A stretch of DNA of 64,000 bases. It comes from an uncultured Clostridia bacterium (GTDB lineage Bacteria; Bacillota; Clostridia; Oscillospirales; Acutalibacteraceae). Positions 8,533 through 17,890 of the stretch are shown here, piece by piece. The translations under genes and the position numbers were made by a program. The first letter of the stretch is position 1. Each line of letters begins with the position of its first letter. The notes under the pieces were generated by a model that had not been told where the DNA came from, did no database searches, and worked only from the letters and a program-made list of their open reading frames with translations. The stretch is taken from assembly GCA_947623175.1 (NCBI GenBank), contig CANQGK010000013.1, positions 1 through 64,000 on the forward strand, read 5' to 3'.

Positions 8533-8844
8533 TTACAGCTTAAATTTTTCGAGCGCTTTAATATGCAGTCTTTCGGTATGGCGTTTGCTGTAATTTAGAA
8601 TATAACCGATTTCCTCGAGCGTTCTGCCCAAGACGTATTTTTGGCATAAAAGCTCGCTTAAAACGGCGTCCTCCATACCGTCGATTTTTTGCTCGATTTC
8701 TTCGCGCAGTCTGTAAGCGTCCGAAATCCGCCTTTCGTATTCGTTTTTTCGCTGTGGATTTTTTGCCGCCAGCTCTTTTGCGTCGAGTATTATTCTTTCC
8801 TGCATTAAATATTTATTCAAATATGCTTTCTTTTCTTCGTACAT
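8533..8844 (-). CDS. Sigma-70 region 4-like phage regulator (DUF1492-type)
   Basis: A 103-residue protein. The N-terminal half is a charged helix. The C-terminal half, LCQKYVLGRTLEEIGYILNYSKRHTERLHIKAL, resembles a region 4 helix-turn-helix, as in the DUF1492/ArpU-like late-gene regulators of Firmicute phages. Its start overlaps the end of the upstream zinc-ribbon gene by 28 bases, so the two are translationally coupled. No other phage gene is near; it looks like a domesticated or stranded prophage piece. Confidence 0.65.
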   Translation of the reverse strand: MYEEKKAYLNKYLMQERIILDAKELAAKNPQRKNEYERRISDAYRLREEIEQKIDGMEDAVLSELLCQKYVLGRTLEEIGYILNYSKRHTERLHIKALEKFKL

Positions 8845-9230
8845 TTCTTTTTACCGGTTTTAAGCTTCGGCAATATGATGGCCACATATTGACCGTAGCT
8901 GTAATTCGTGTTGTTTTTAAGGTTGTATTCTTCCACTTCGCGCACAAGCATATTAAGCGGACTTTCGCTGAAGCGTCTGCGCCGCTTTTCTTCGAGCCGT
9001 CTTAAGCGTTCACCCCGTATTTTGCAGGCTTCGCTGCAATATTCGCTGTCCTCGGTCGTGAGCCTTGCTCCGCAGCAACGGCAATGACTGAAGAATCTTT
9101 CGCTTATGCAGTCGCTTTTGCAGTTGGGGCATACGTATAATTTTTCGTACGGAGGCGATAAAAAGCCGTGATTTTCGTATACCGCCGACGGCTGTTCAAA
9201 ATTGTACCCGCAGATTTTACAATAAAACAT
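8817..9230 (-). CDS. Small multi-zinc-ribbon protein, phage-like
   Basis: A 137-residue protein with many CxxC pairs: CKIC at residue 4, CPNC and CISE around 34-42, CRCC at ~50, then a Cys-rich segment to ~70. These suggest two or three zinc ribbons. The C-terminus is basic (KKCTKKRKHI). The start is supported by AGGAG 7 bases upstream. Paired with the region 4-like regulator at 8533-8844. Nucleic-acid binding is likely; the exact role is unknown. Confidence 0.6.
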   Translation of the reverse strand: MFYCKICGYNFEQPSAVYENHGFLSPPYEKLYVCPNCKSDCISERFFSHCRCCGARLTTEDSEYCSEACKIRGERLRRLEEKRRRRFSESPLNMLVREVEEYNLKNNTNYSYGQYVAIILPKLKTGKKKCTKKRKHI

Positions 9231-9319
9231 TTTATCAAACTCCTTTTTTTAAAAAAGTTTTTATATATATAAAGAAAAAAACGCTTTGATTTGTAAACGT
9301 CGGGCATTGATTTTTTAAA

Positions 9320-9360
9320 TAAAAATAAAAAACGGACCTTAAAAAAAGATCCGTTTTTGC
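9320..9360 (-). terminator. Terminator of the tsaE-upp operon
   Basis: AAAAACGGA and TCCGTTTTT form the stem. On the minus strand it is followed by TTTTTTATTTTTATTT. It sits 20 bases after the upp stop. Confidence 0.8.
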
Positions 9361-9380
9361 AAAATATTATTAAATTTCGG

Positions 9381-10013
9381 TTATTTTGTGCCGAAAATAC
9401 GGTCGCCCGCGTCGCCGAGACCGGGAACGATGTAGCAATGCTCGTTGAGACACTCGTCAAGCCCTGCGCAGTAAACCGGTACGTCGGGATGAGCCTCGGT
9501 AAAGGCTTTGACGCCTTCGGGAGCGGCGATAATGCACATAAACTTTATTCGCTTGGGAGAAAATTCTTTGATCCGAGTTACCGCGTCGATGGCGCTGCCG
9601 CCGGTTGCAAGCATCGGGTCGAGCACGAAAACGTCGCGCTCGTTAAGGTCTGCGGGCAGCTTGCAATAATAATCGATCGGCTTATGCGTTTCGGGGTCGC
9701 GATACATGCCTATATGACCTACCTTCGCCGCGGGAATAAGGCTTAACACGCCGTCCACCATACCGAGTCCGGCGCGCAAAATCGGAACAAAAGCCATTTT
9801 TCTGCCGGCTAAAACTCTGGTTTTGGCTACCGTTATGGGGGTTTTGGTTTCGACCTCGCGGGTGGGAAGGTCGCGGGTGGACTCATAGCACATAAGCATC
9901 GCAATTTCGCTTATAAGCTCGCGAAATTGCTTTGAGCCGGTTCTTTCGTCGCGTAAAATCGATAATTTGTGCTGAATGAGCGGGTGGTCCATAATAAAAA
10001 CGTTTTCATGCAT
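9381..10013 (-). CDS. upp: Uracil phosphoribosyltransferase
   Basis: A 210-residue salvage enzyme making UMP from uracil and PRPP. The PRPP-binding loop is [14 protein letters not shown] near 130, and the C-terminus ends [14 protein letters not shown] as is typical. The ATG at 10013 ([11 protein letters not shown]) is used because GGAGG lies 8 bases upstream. It overlaps the end of rpiB by 8 bases. Last gene of the tsaE-tsaB-rpiB-upp operon. Confidence 0.95.
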   Translation of the reverse strand: MHENVFIMDHPLIQHKLSILRDERTGSKQFRELISEIAMLMCYESTRDLPTREVETKTPITVAKTRVLAGRKMAFVPILRAGLGMVDGVLSLIPAAKVGHIGMYRDPETHKPIDYYCKLPADLNERDVFVLDPMLATGGSAIDAVTRIKEFSPKRIKFMCIIAAPEGVKAFTEAHPDVPVYCAGLDECLNEHCYIVPGLGDAGDRIFGTK

Positions 10014-10464
10014 TTTCAATTCCTCCGGTATTTTCAATTTCCGTAATTTTATTTACTCGATTCTGATGACGTCCGCCCTCAAAACCGGTTTTTACAAATA
10101 TTTCCGCAAGCTCCAAAGCGGTGCCGACGCCGATAACTCTGCCTCCGAGACAGAGCACGTTCGAGTCGTTGTGAAGCCTTGTGTATTTAGCCGAAAAATG
10201 CTCGCTGCATGCGGCGGCGCGAATACCCTTTACCTTGTTAGCGGCAAGCGACATTCCTATTCCCGTGCCGCATACCAAAATGCCGCGGTCGCATTCGCCG
10301 GACACTATGCTTTTACAAACCTTAATTGCGATATCCGGATAATCTACCGGCTTTTGTTCATAAATGCCGAAATCGCACACCTCGTATCCCAAATCCTTCA
10401 AATGCTCGGCAATTGCGTTTTTGTGCTCCAATCCGCCGTGGTCACAGCCTAAAGCGATTTTCAT
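10006..10464 (-). CDS. rpiB: Ribose-5-phosphate isomerase B
   Basis: A 152-residue RpiB/LacAB-family sugar-phosphate isomerase of the pentose phosphate pathway. GCDHGG at residue 6, CGTGIGMS near 66 with the catalytic Cys, and CLGGRVIG near 106 are all present. The start overlaps the tsaB stop (ATGA), with AGGAG upstream. Its place before upp links ribose-5-phosphate/PRPP supply to nucleotide salvage. Confidence 0.93.
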   Translation of the reverse strand: MKIALGCDHGGLEHKNAIAEHLKDLGYEVCDFGIYEQKPVDYPDIAIKVCKSIVSGECDRGILVCGTGIGMSLAANKVKGIRAAACSEHFSAKYTRLHNDSNVLCLGGRVIGVGTALELAEIFVKTGFEGGRHQNRVNKITEIENTGGIENA

Positions 10465-11177
10465 TTTTCATTCTCCTTTTTAAGCTTTAATTCTCTTTCT
10501 GCCTGGGGCAGTCTTAAATATACGGGTAAAATTTCCTCGGGCGATAAAGTATCCCCCTTTTCAAAGACCTTTGCCGCCGCAAGACCTACGCTTGCCGCGT
10601 TTTGAAAACGCCGCGCGCCGTCCGATTTTTCTATATTGTCGATACCGTCGGTATACGGAAAAAAGACCTCGGTTCCGTCGCCGGCAACGATGATTTTTTT
10701 ATCGGTATTTGCAAAAAGCTCCTTTAAATTTTTCGCCAATTCTTCGCACATAAGCGCTCGGTCCTCGCAAATGCGCTTTATTTCACCGTCCGTTATATCA
10801 AAAAGGGCGTTGTAAACCTGATTGCACCTGGCGTCCATAACCGCGCAGACGATACAGTCGGTATCCGTAAAATTATATGCCGTCGAAAGCAGGGTCGAAA
10901 CTGCGGCGCAGGGCTTTTTTAAAGGCGCCGCCATACCCTTTACGGCGCTTATTCCGATACGCACTCCGGTAAACGAGCCGGGGCCCGCGCTCACCGCAAA
11001 ACCGTCGATATCGGCTAAGGTTATGTTATTTGACTTAAGCAGCTTTTCCACCATAGGCATCAATATCTGCGAATGAGTAAGCCCCACGTTTGCAAAATCC
11101 GATGCCGCGGTTTTACCGTTTTCGGTAATCGCCGCAGAGCAGGGGGCGGCGGAGCATTCTATGGACAGTATTTTCAT
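10461..11177 (-). CDS. tsaB: tRNA t6A synthesis protein TsaB
   Basis: A 238-residue ASKHA-fold protein that dimerises with TsaD in N6-threonylcarbamoyladenosine formation at tRNA position 37. The hallmark SAGPGSFTGVRIG is near residue 65, and the N-terminus MKILSIECS is typical. It overlaps tsaE and rpiB by 4 bases each (ATGA). tsaD is not in the window. Confidence 0.93.
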   Translation of the reverse strand: MKILSIECSAAPCSAAITENGKTAASDFANVGLTHSQILMPMVEKLLKSNNITLADIDGFAVSAGPGSFTGVRIGISAVKGMAAPLKKPCAAVSTLLSTAYNFTDTDCIVCAVMDARCNQVYNALFDITDGEIKRICEDRALMCEELAKNLKELFANTDKKIIVAGDGTEVFFPYTDGIDNIEKSDGARRFQNAASVGLAAAKVFEKGDTLSPEEILPVYLRLPQAERELKLKKENEK

Positions 11178-11608
11178 TTTTTTAAATCCTTTTTGGTAAA
11201 AATCGTAATTTTGCGGCTGTACTCTCCCGTTTTTTCGATTTCTATGTATATTGTCGAATCAGGCAGAGCGTTTTCGATGTTTTCGCTCCATTCCGCGACG
11301 ATCACCCCGCCCTGCTCGAGATATTCGAAGTAACCGGAAGAATACAGCTCATCCCATGAGGATATGCGGTACATGTCGAAATGATAAATTGGGAGCCTGC
11401 CGCCCGTGTATTCGTTTATAAGCGCAAAGGTGGGGGAGGTTACCCTGCCGCAAAATCCGAGCCCTTTTGCGATGCCGCGCGTAAAGCAGGTTTTGCCGGC
11501 GCCTAAATCGCCGCGAAAAGCTATAACCTCGCCGCCCTTCAAACCGACCGCAAAGTCGGCGGCGATTTGCTCGGTTTGCGACGGGTCGCTTGAAAAAAAT
11601 ATATCCAT
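11174..11608 (-). CDS. tsaE: tRNA t6A synthesis ATPase TsaE
   Basis: A 144-residue P-loop ATPase of the t6A complex. Walker A is GDLGAGKT near residue 35. TSPTFALINEY, HFDMYRI and the WSENIENALP region match the family. First gene of the four-gene minus-strand operon; GGAAGG precedes the ATG by 6 bases. Confidence 0.94.
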   Translation of the reverse strand: MDIFFSSDPSQTEQIAADFAVGLKGGEVIAFRGDLGAGKTCFTRGIAKGLGFCGRVTSPTFALINEYTGGRLPIYHFDMYRISSWDELYSSGYFEYLEQGGVIVAEWSENIENALPDSTIYIEIEKTGEYSRKITIFTKKDLKK

Positions 11609-11637
11609 AATAAGCCTTCCGTTTTTAAATTATATAT

Positions 11638-11665
11638 ATTCTACCACATTTTTCTTAAAATTCAA
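11638..11665 (-). promoter_or_regulatory. Promoter of tsaE-tsaB-rpiB-upp
   Basis: On the minus strand TTGAAT (11660-11665), a 16-base spacer and TAGAAT (11638-11643). It is back to back with the promoter of the SEDS gene. Confidence 0.6.
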
Positions 11666-11673
11666 AGAATTAC

Positions 11674-11702
11674 TTGCATATTTATTTAAAATAAAATATA
11701 AT
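11674..11702 (+). promoter_or_regulatory. Promoter of the SEDS gene
   Basis: TTGCAT (11674-11679), 17-base spacer, TATAAT (11697-11702). The stretch around the -35 is almost identical to the one in front of argG (13004-13020). Confidence 0.7.
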
Positions 11703-11736
11703 ATACTAAAATTTCTGTCTTAAAGGTGGCGTTACA

Positions 11737-12864
11737 GTGCGTCTAATCGGTAAAATTGCCGACTTTTTCCGCGAATCGGACAAGCTGCTGCTTATTATTT
11801 GCGTTATAGCCACGTCCTTCGGCTGCGCGGCGGTATTTTCCACCACTTTATATATGGAAAATTTTCGTCCGGTGATCACTCAGACCGCGGCAATGCTTCT
11901 GGGTATTATCGTGGCGATGATCATTTCCGCTTTCGATTACGAAAAGCTGTATAAATTCTGGTATCTTGTGGCGTTTATCGGCTTAGTGCCGGTAATTTTA
12001 ACCTTTTTCTTCGGATTTGCTCCCGAGGGAACCGACGATAAGGCATGGCTGGATCTCGGAATCACTACCTTTCAGCCGTCCGAGCTTTTAAAGGTATGCT
12101 TTATAGTTACCTTCAGCCTTCATATTAAAAAAATCAAGGCGAATATAAACAAGCTTAAATATCTTATACCGCTCCTACTTCACGGCTTATTCCCCGTAGG
12201 GCTTATTTTTCTTCAGGGCGATTGGGGCACCGCTTTGGTTTTTGCCGCTATTACCGTCATTATGCTCTGGGCGGGCGGCGTTTCCTGGAAATATTTCCTC
12301 GGCGGCATTGTGCTTGCCCTGGCGGCTTCGCCATTTTTTTACTTCTTCGTTTTGAGCGAAGACCACCGCGAACGCATTATGACCATGTTTTCCGCTCAAA
12401 AGGATATTCAGGGTATAGATTATCAGCAATGGCGCGGCTGTGTGGCTCTCGCCAACGGCGGACTTACCGGTCAGGGCTTTTTAAAGGGCGATTTGACACA
12501 GGCGGGCGCCGTGCCGATGGGGCATAACGATTTCATTTTCGACTGTATAGGCGAAGAGTTCGGATTTTTGGGCTGTCTTGCCGTTATTATCCTGCTTGCG
12601 GCGATTTGTTTGAGATGTATACGAATTTCCCGTATGTGCATTAACGACGGTGGAAAGCTTATATGCGTGGGCATATTCGCTATGATTTTTGCGCAGTCGG
12701 TTATCAATATAGGGATGTGCACTTCGGTATTGCCGGTTATAGGTGTAACTTTACCGTTCTTCAGTGCCGGCGGCACTTCGCTCGGCTGTCTCTATTTAGG
12801 CGTGGGGCTCGCGCTCAGCGTTTACCGACACCGAAACGACCGGATCATTTATCTGCGAGGATAA
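11737..12864 (+). CDS. SEDS-family peptidoglycan glycosyltransferase (RodA/FtsW/SpoVE)
   Basis: A 375-residue polytopic protein starting with GTG, with GGTGG upstream. About ten membrane segments are visible. The SEDS landmarks are KAWLDLGITTFQPSELLK near 105-120, whose Asp is the presumed catalytic residue, GDWGTALV near 165, and the C-terminal LPFFSAGGTSLG. SEDS proteins polymerise lipid II with a partner class B PBP. No PBP is adjacent. RodA versus FtsW cannot be settled by eye; its solitary position would suit RodA. Confidence 0.88.
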   Translation: MRLIGKIADFFRESDKLLLIICVIATSFGCAAVFSTTLYMENFRPVITQTAAMLLGIIVAMIISAFDYEKLYKFWYLVAFIGLVPVILTFFFGFAPEGTDDKAWLDLGITTFQPSELLKVCFIVTFSLHIKKIKANINKLKYLIPLLLHGLFPVGLIFLQGDWGTALVFAAITVIMLWAGGVSWKYFLGGIVLALAASPFFYFFVLSEDHRERIMTMFSAQKDIQGIDYQQWRGCVALANGGLTGQGFLKGDLTQAGAVPMGHNDFIFDCIGEEFGFLGCLAVIILLAAICLRCIRISRMCINDGGKLICVGIFAMIFAQSVINIGMCTSVLPVIGVTLPFFSAGGTSLGCLYLGVGLALSVYRHRNDRIIYLRG

Positions 12865-12868
12865 TTTG

Positions 12869-12905
12869 TAACCGCTTTGTCCGTAAAGCGGTTATATTTA
12901 TTCGT
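12869..12905 (+). terminator. Terminator of the SEDS gene
   Basis: AACCGCTTT (12870-12878) and AAAGCGGTT (12885-12893) form a clean stem followed by ATATTTATT, right after the stop codon. Confidence 0.75.
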
Positions 12906-13003
12906 CGCTTCGGTGCTTATTTATAAAAAATGCATAAAATTACCGATATTTTTTTAAGCGGTATGTGCAAGACGGAAAAATTCGCCGCAGAGCCAAATAA
13001 TTC

Positions 13004-13070
13004 TTGCATATTTATTCAAAACATGGTATTATAAATGCATAAAAATTCACAGTATTTGCATATTATGCAT
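13004..13070 (+). promoter_or_regulatory. Promoter and three ArgR-type boxes of the arginine operon
   Basis: TTGCAT (13004-13009), 17-base spacer, TATTAT (13027-13032). Three ARG-box-like sites overlap or follow it: TGCAT-N4-ATTCA at about 13005-13018, the same form at 13036-13049 (TGCATAAAAATTCA), and TGCATATTATGCA at 13058-13070. The Bacillus ARG box is close to TGAATAAAAATTCA, so repression by ArgR/AhrC with arginine is likely. The first box includes the -35. argR is not in the window. Confidence 0.7.
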
Positions 13071-13085
13071 TCGGAGGTTATAAAA

Positions 13086-14315
13086 ATGAATAAAAATGAA
13101 ATCAAAAAAATAGTTCTCGCATATTCCGGCGGGTTGGATACTTCGATTATTATTCCCTGGCTTAAGGAAAACTACAATAATCCCGAGATCATCGCGGTTT
13201 CGGGCAACGTAGGTCAGGCGAGCGAGCTTGAGGGTCTCGAGGAAAAGGCGCTTAAAACCGGCGCTTCCAAGCTTTATATCGAGGATTTGACCGAGGAATT
13301 TCTCACCGATTACGTTTTCCCCTGCGTTCAGGCGGGAGCGCTTTACGAGGATTACATGTTAGGTACCGCCTTTGCGCGTCCGCCTATTGCCAAAAGAATT
13401 GCCGAAATCGCCATTGCCGAAGGCGCCGACGCTATCTGCCACGGCTGTACCGGCAAGGGCAACGATCAGGTTCGTTTCGAGCTTGCGATTAAGGCCTTCG
13501 CGCCCGATATGCCCATTATCGCGCCCTGGAGAGAGTGGAGCATCAAATCGCGCGAAGAGGAAATCGACTACGCCGAGGCGCATAACGTTCCGCTTAAGAT
13601 CAACCGCGAAACCAACTATTCCAAGGATAAAAACATCTGGCATCTGTCGCACGAAGGACTTGACCTCGAAGATCCGGCAAACGAGCCGCAGTATAACAAG
13701 GAGGGCTTCCTCGAAATGGGCGTTTCTCCCGAAAAAGCGCCCGATAAGCCCACCTACGTTTCGCTTCATTTTGAAAAGGGCGTACCTACCGCGGTCGACG
13801 GTAAAGAAATGGGCGCCACGGAGCTTGTTTCTACCCTTAATAAATTGGGCGGTGAAAACGGTATAGGACTGCTTGATATTGTGGAAAATCGGCTTGTCGG
13901 TATGAAATGCCGCGGCGTTTACGAGACTCCCGGAGGCGCTATTCTTTATAAAGCGCACTCGGTTCTGGAAAGCATCTGCCTTGATAAGGAAACCGCTCAT
14001 TACAAGTCGCTCGTGGCACAAAAGCTTGCCGAACTTGTATACAACGCTCAATGGTTCACTCCTTTGACCGAGGCTATACTTTCTTTTGTAAAGACTACCC
14101 AGAAAACCGTAACAGGCGACGTAACCCTTAAGCTTTATAAGGGCAATATGATAAACGCGGGCGTTACCTCGCCTTATTCGCTGTATGATCCCGAAATCGC
14201 AACCTTTGACGAGGACGAGGTTTACGATCAGCACGATTCGGCTGGATTTATCAATCTTTACGGTCTGCCTACCAAGGTTTACGCCAAGATGAAGGCAAAA
14301 AACGGATTAAAATAA
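13086..14315 (+). CDS. argG: Argininosuccinate synthase
   Basis: A 409-residue enzyme joining citrulline and aspartate with ATP. The PP-loop AYSGGLDTS is near residue 11, and [15 protein letters not shown] near 115 is the typical nucleotide/citrulline region. The start at 13086 (MNKNEIKK) has GGAGG 8 bases upstream; the longer frame from 13035 would run through the ArgR boxes. First gene of the operon, 18 bases before argH. Confidence 0.96.
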   Translation: MNKNEIKKIVLAYSGGLDTSIIIPWLKENYNNPEIIAVSGNVGQASELEGLEEKALKTGASKLYIEDLTEEFLTDYVFPCVQAGALYEDYMLGTAFARPPIAKRIAEIAIAEGADAICHGCTGKGNDQVRFELAIKAFAPDMPIIAPWREWSIKSREEEIDYAEAHNVPLKINRETNYSKDKNIWHLSHEGLDLEDPANEPQYNKEGFLEMGVSPEKAPDKPTYVSLHFEKGVPTAVDGKEMGATELVSTLNKLGGENGIGLLDIVENRLVGMKCRGVYETPGGAILYKAHSVLESICLDKETAHYKSLVAQKLAELVYNAQWFTPLTEAILSFVKTTQKTVTGDVTLKLYKGNMINAGVTSPYSLYDPEIATFDEDEVYDQHDSAGFINLYGLPTKVYAKMKAKNGLK

Positions 14316-14333
14316 GCAAAGCGGGTTTTAATA

Positions 14334-15710
14334 ATGGATAAAATGTGGGCGGGAAGATTTTCAAAATCCCTTGAAAAGGAAGCGGATGATTTTAATTCTT
14401 CCATTCATTTCGATTCGCGAATGTATAAGCAGGATATTACCGGCTCTATGGTTCACGCTATGATGCTCTCGCGCCGGGGTATTATTACCAAGGACGAGTA
14501 TGCCGATATTTTAAACGGGCTTTCCGGTATTTTAGAGGATATCGAGAGCGGAAAGCTTCAAATAGACAGCGACGCCGAAGATATTCATATGTTTATAGAA
14601 TCGGTTCTGACAAAAAGAATAGGGGATAACGGCAAAAAGCTTCACACCGCCAGAAGCCGCAACGATCAGGTAGCCCTTGATATAAGACTTTATTTAAGGG
14701 AGGAATGCGAAGAAATCGGCGGTCTGCTCAAAAAGCTTATAACCGTTATCCGTGATAAGGCGGCGGAGAATAAAAGCACTATTTTACCCGGCTACACCCA
14801 TTTACAGCGCGCCCAGCCCATAACCTTCGCGCATCATTTATTGGCATACGGCATGATGTTTAAAAGGGATTTTGAGCGGATAGGCGACGCATTAAAGCGA
14901 ATGAATTATTCGCCGATAGGCTCCTGCGCGCTGGCGGGCACCACCTACGATACCGACCGCGAATTTGAAGCCGAAAGGCTCGGATTTGACGGCATTACCC
15001 TTAACAGCATCGACGGTGTTTCGGATAGGGATTTTTGCATAGAGCTTTTGTCGGCGTTTGCCACGCTTATGATGCACCTGTCGCGCTTTTCCGAAGAAAT
15101 AATTTTATGGTCAAGCTGGGAATTTAAGTTTGTCGAGCTTGACGACGGATATACCACCGGTTCGAGTATAATGCCTCAAAAAAAGAATCCCGATATGGCG
15201 GAGCTGGTACGCGGCAAAACCGGCAGGGTATACGGCGATTTGATGGCATTGCTTACCACCCTTAAGGGCTTGCCCCTTGCCTACAATAAGGATATGCAGG
15301 AGGACAAGGAGTCTGTTTTTGACGCCGTGGACACGGTTAAAAAATGCCTTAGGGTATTTACGCCCATGGTAGAAACTATGAAGGTGCTTAAGGACAATAT
15401 GTACAAGGCGGCGGGGGAAGGCTTTATCAACGCTACCGACCTTGCGGATTATCTGGTTAAAAAGGGAATGCCTTTCAGAACGGCGTATAAGCATGTTGGC
15501 GAAATAGTGGCTTTTTGCATAGATAACGGATACATTCTCGATAATTTGCCGATTGAGAAATACAAGGAGTTCGACGCGCTGTTTGAAGACGATTTATATG
15601 CCGAAATATCGCTCGAAACCTGCGTCAACAAGCGTATTTCCGCCGGCGGAACGGGTCCTGCCTCAGTCGAAAGGCAGATCGATTACATTACGGAGTTTTT
15701 GAATGATTAA
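14334..15710 (+). CDS. argH: Argininosuccinate lyase
   Basis: A 458-residue fumarase-superfamily enzyme splitting argininosuccinate to arginine and fumarate. The signature GSSIMPQKKNPD is near residue 280, and LPGYTHLQRAQP near 155 holds the conserved His. No clear Shine-Dalgarno precedes it, so it probably relies on read-through from argG. It overlaps argC by 8 bases. Confidence 0.96.
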   Translation: MDKMWAGRFSKSLEKEADDFNSSIHFDSRMYKQDITGSMVHAMMLSRRGIITKDEYADILNGLSGILEDIESGKLQIDSDAEDIHMFIESVLTKRIGDNGKKLHTARSRNDQVALDIRLYLREECEEIGGLLKKLITVIRDKAAENKSTILPGYTHLQRAQPITFAHHLLAYGMMFKRDFERIGDALKRMNYSPIGSCALAGTTYDTDREFEAERLGFDGITLNSIDGVSDRDFCIELLSAFATLMMHLSRFSEEIILWSSWEFKFVELDDGYTTGSSIMPQKKNPDMAELVRGKTGRVYGDLMALLTTLKGLPLAYNKDMQEDKESVFDAVDTVKKCLRVFTPMVETMKVLKDNMYKAAGEGFINATDLADYLVKKGMPFRTAYKHVGEIVAFCIDNGYILDNLPIEKYKEFDALFEDDLYAEISLETCVNKRISAGGTGPASVERQIDYITEFLND

Positions 15711-16638
15711 AAGAGTATTTATCGACGGCAGCGCCGGAACTACGGGGCTTCGTATCGCCGAAAGGCTTGAAAACAGAGAGGATATCGCGCTTACGGTACT
15801 GAGCGATGCAAGCCGTAAGGATATTGCCGCGCGAAAAGCAGCGTTAAATTCTGCGGATATCGCATTTTTGTGTCTGCCCGATGCCGCCGCAAAGGAAGCG
15901 GTATCGTTAATAGAAAATCCGAAAACGGTGGTAATCGACGCCTCTACCGCCCACAGAACCGATCCCGGGTGGGCTTATGGCTTTCCCGAGCTTTCGTCTG
16001 ATTTACAAAACAAAATAGCCGCCTCAAAGCGTATTGCCGTTCCGGGCTGTCACGCAAGCGGATTTATAGCGCTCATTTACCCCCTTATTGAAAAGGGAAT
16101 AATAAAAAAGGACGCGTATTTATCCTGCTTTTCGCTTACCGGCTACAGCGGCGGCGGCAAAAAAATGATAGCGGAGTACGAAAATCCCGAAAGAAACGAC
16201 CTTTTGTCCGCGCCGAGGCAGTACGGCATTACCCAACTGCATAAGCATCTGCCCGAAATGCAGGCGGTGACCGGACTTTTAAATCCGCCCGCTTTTATAC
16301 CGGTTGTGGGCGATTTTTACAGCGGAATGGAGGTTACCGTTCTGATTTTCAGAGAAATGCTCTGCGACGGTTTCGGCATAGCCGATATTAAAACCGCATA
16401 CGCGCAAAAATATCAGGGGCCGGTAGTGACCTACGCCGAGGATTTTTCGGAGGACGGTTTTGTATCGGCAAATAAACTTAAAAATAAGGACAGTATGGAA
16501 ATTTCGGTTGCGGGAAACGAGGAACGGATACTTCTGATTTCCCGCTATGACAACCTCGGCAAGGGCGCTTCCGGCGCCGCGGTCGAATGTATGAATTTAA
16601 GTCTCGGTACGGATAAAACCCGCGGACTTGAACTGTAA
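15703..16638 (+). CDS. argC: N-acetyl-gamma-glutamyl-phosphate reductase, short (type 2) form
   Basis: A 311-residue NADPH-dependent reductase. The N-terminal FIDGSAGTTGLRI is the nucleotide-binding loop. The catalytic Cys lies in VPGCHASGF near 115. The length and GSAGTTG loop fit the shorter AGPR type 2 class rather than the ~345-residue type 1. CGGAG precedes the ATG inside argH. Confidence 0.93.
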   Translation: MIKRVFIDGSAGTTGLRIAERLENREDIALTVLSDASRKDIAARKAALNSADIAFLCLPDAAAKEAVSLIENPKTVVIDASTAHRTDPGWAYGFPELSSDLQNKIAASKRIAVPGCHASGFIALIYPLIEKGIIKKDAYLSCFSLTGYSGGGKKMIAEYENPERNDLLSAPRQYGITQLHKHLPEMQAVTGLLNPPAFIPVVGDFYSGMEVTVLIFREMLCDGFGIADIKTAYAQKYQGPVVTYAEDFSEDGFVSANKLKNKDSMEISVAGNEERILLISRYDNLGKGASGAAVECMNLSLGTDKTRGLEL

Positions 16639-16653
16639 AGAACGGAGACAAAT

Positions 16654-17868
16654 ATGAAACTTATTTCCGGCGGCGTATGCGCCGCAAAGGGCTTTTTGGC
16701 AAACGGAATACATTGCGGTATTCGAAAAAACAAATCAAAACGCGATTTAAGCCTTATTTTTTCAGAAAAAAGAGCCGCCGCCGCCGCGGTTTATACCACC
16801 AACCTTGTAAAAGGCGCGCCGCTTATCGTTACAAAGCGGCATATTGCCGACGGCTATGCCCGCGCCGTAATCTGCAACAGCGGAAATGCCAATACCTGCA
16901 ACGCGAACGGCATTGAAATAGCGGAGCAAACCTCGCTTTATCTGTCACAAGCGCTCGATATTTCCGCCGAGGACGTTGTAGTGGCGTCTACCGGCGTAAT
17001 AGGTCTGCCGCTCGAAATAGAACCGATAAAAACGGGCATACCCTCACTTGTTTCGGGCTTGAGCCACGATAAAAGCGTTGAGGCGGCGGAGGGCATTATG
17101 ACCACCGATACAAAGGTAAAGGAGATTGCCGTAAGCTTTGATATAGGCGGTAAGGAATGCAAAATAGGCGGTATCGCCAAGGGCTCGGGTATGATTCATC
17201 CGAATATGGCGACGATGCTGGTTTTTATAACCACCGACTGCGCGATAAGCCCCGAAATGCTTAAAAAGGCGTTGTCGTCCGATATAGAGACTACCTTTAA
17301 TATGGTAAGCATCGACGGCGACACTTCCACAAACGATATGGTGACGGTGCTTGCAAACGGTATGGCGGGCAATGAGGAAATAATTTCCGAGGGCGAGGCC
17401 TTCGGCGAATTTATGAAAGCACTCAATACCGTTACCGTTCACCTTTGCAGGTGCATAGCCGCCGACGGCGAGGGCGCGACAAAGCTTATAGAATGCATCG
17501 TTACGGGCGCCGCCGATAAGAAAACGGCAAAAACCGTCGCAAAATCCGTAATTTGCTCCTCCCTTACAAAGGCGGCGATGTTCGGGGCGGACGCCAATTG
17601 GGGCAGGGTGCTTTGCGCGATAGGCTATTCGGGCGCGGACGTGGACGTTAACAAAATAAACGTAGCCTTTAAGTCGAAAAAGGGCGAAATTCCGGTATGC
17701 GTCAACGGTTCGGGAATAGAATTTTCCGAAGAAAAAGCAAAAGAAATACTGCTCGAGGACGAGATTGAAATAAAGGTAAATTTGCAAAGCGGCGAATATT
17801 CTTCCACCGCCTGGGGCTGTGATTTGACCTATGAATACGTAAAAATAAACGGCGATTACAGGACTTGA
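16654..17868 (+). CDS. argJ: Glutamate N-acetyltransferase/ornithine acetyltransferase
   Basis: A 404-residue self-cleaving Ntn-type enzyme that recycles the acetyl group from acetylornithine to glutamate. The cleavage site motif KGSGMIHPNMATML (Thr nucleophile) is near residue 175-188. Its presence means the pathway runs as an acetyl cycle; whether it also uses acetyl-CoA (bifunctional form) cannot be read by eye. CGGAG precedes the ATG. Confidence 0.95.
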   Translation: MKLISGGVCAAKGFLANGIHCGIRKNKSKRDLSLIFSEKRAAAAAVYTTNLVKGAPLIVTKRHIADGYARAVICNSGNANTCNANGIEIAEQTSLYLSQALDISAEDVVVASTGVIGLPLEIEPIKTGIPSLVSGLSHDKSVEAAEGIMTTDTKVKEIAVSFDIGGKECKIGGIAKGSGMIHPNMATMLVFITTDCAISPEMLKKALSSDIETTFNMVSIDGDTSTNDMVTVLANGMAGNEEIISEGEAFGEFMKALNTVTVHLCRCIAADGEGATKLIECIVTGAADKKTAKTVAKSVICSSLTKAAMFGADANWGRVLCAIGYSGADVDVNKINVAFKSKKGEIPVCVNGSGIEFSEEKAKEILLEDEIEIKVNLQSGEYSSTAWGCDLTYEYVKINGDYRT

Positions 17869-17890
17869 TTTAAAGAGGACGGATTTTCAC

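Noticed and set aside
13359-14234. Long antisense ORF opposite argG
   Set aside because: Shadow of a codon-biased real gene; no promoter, no ribosome site and no recognisable motif.
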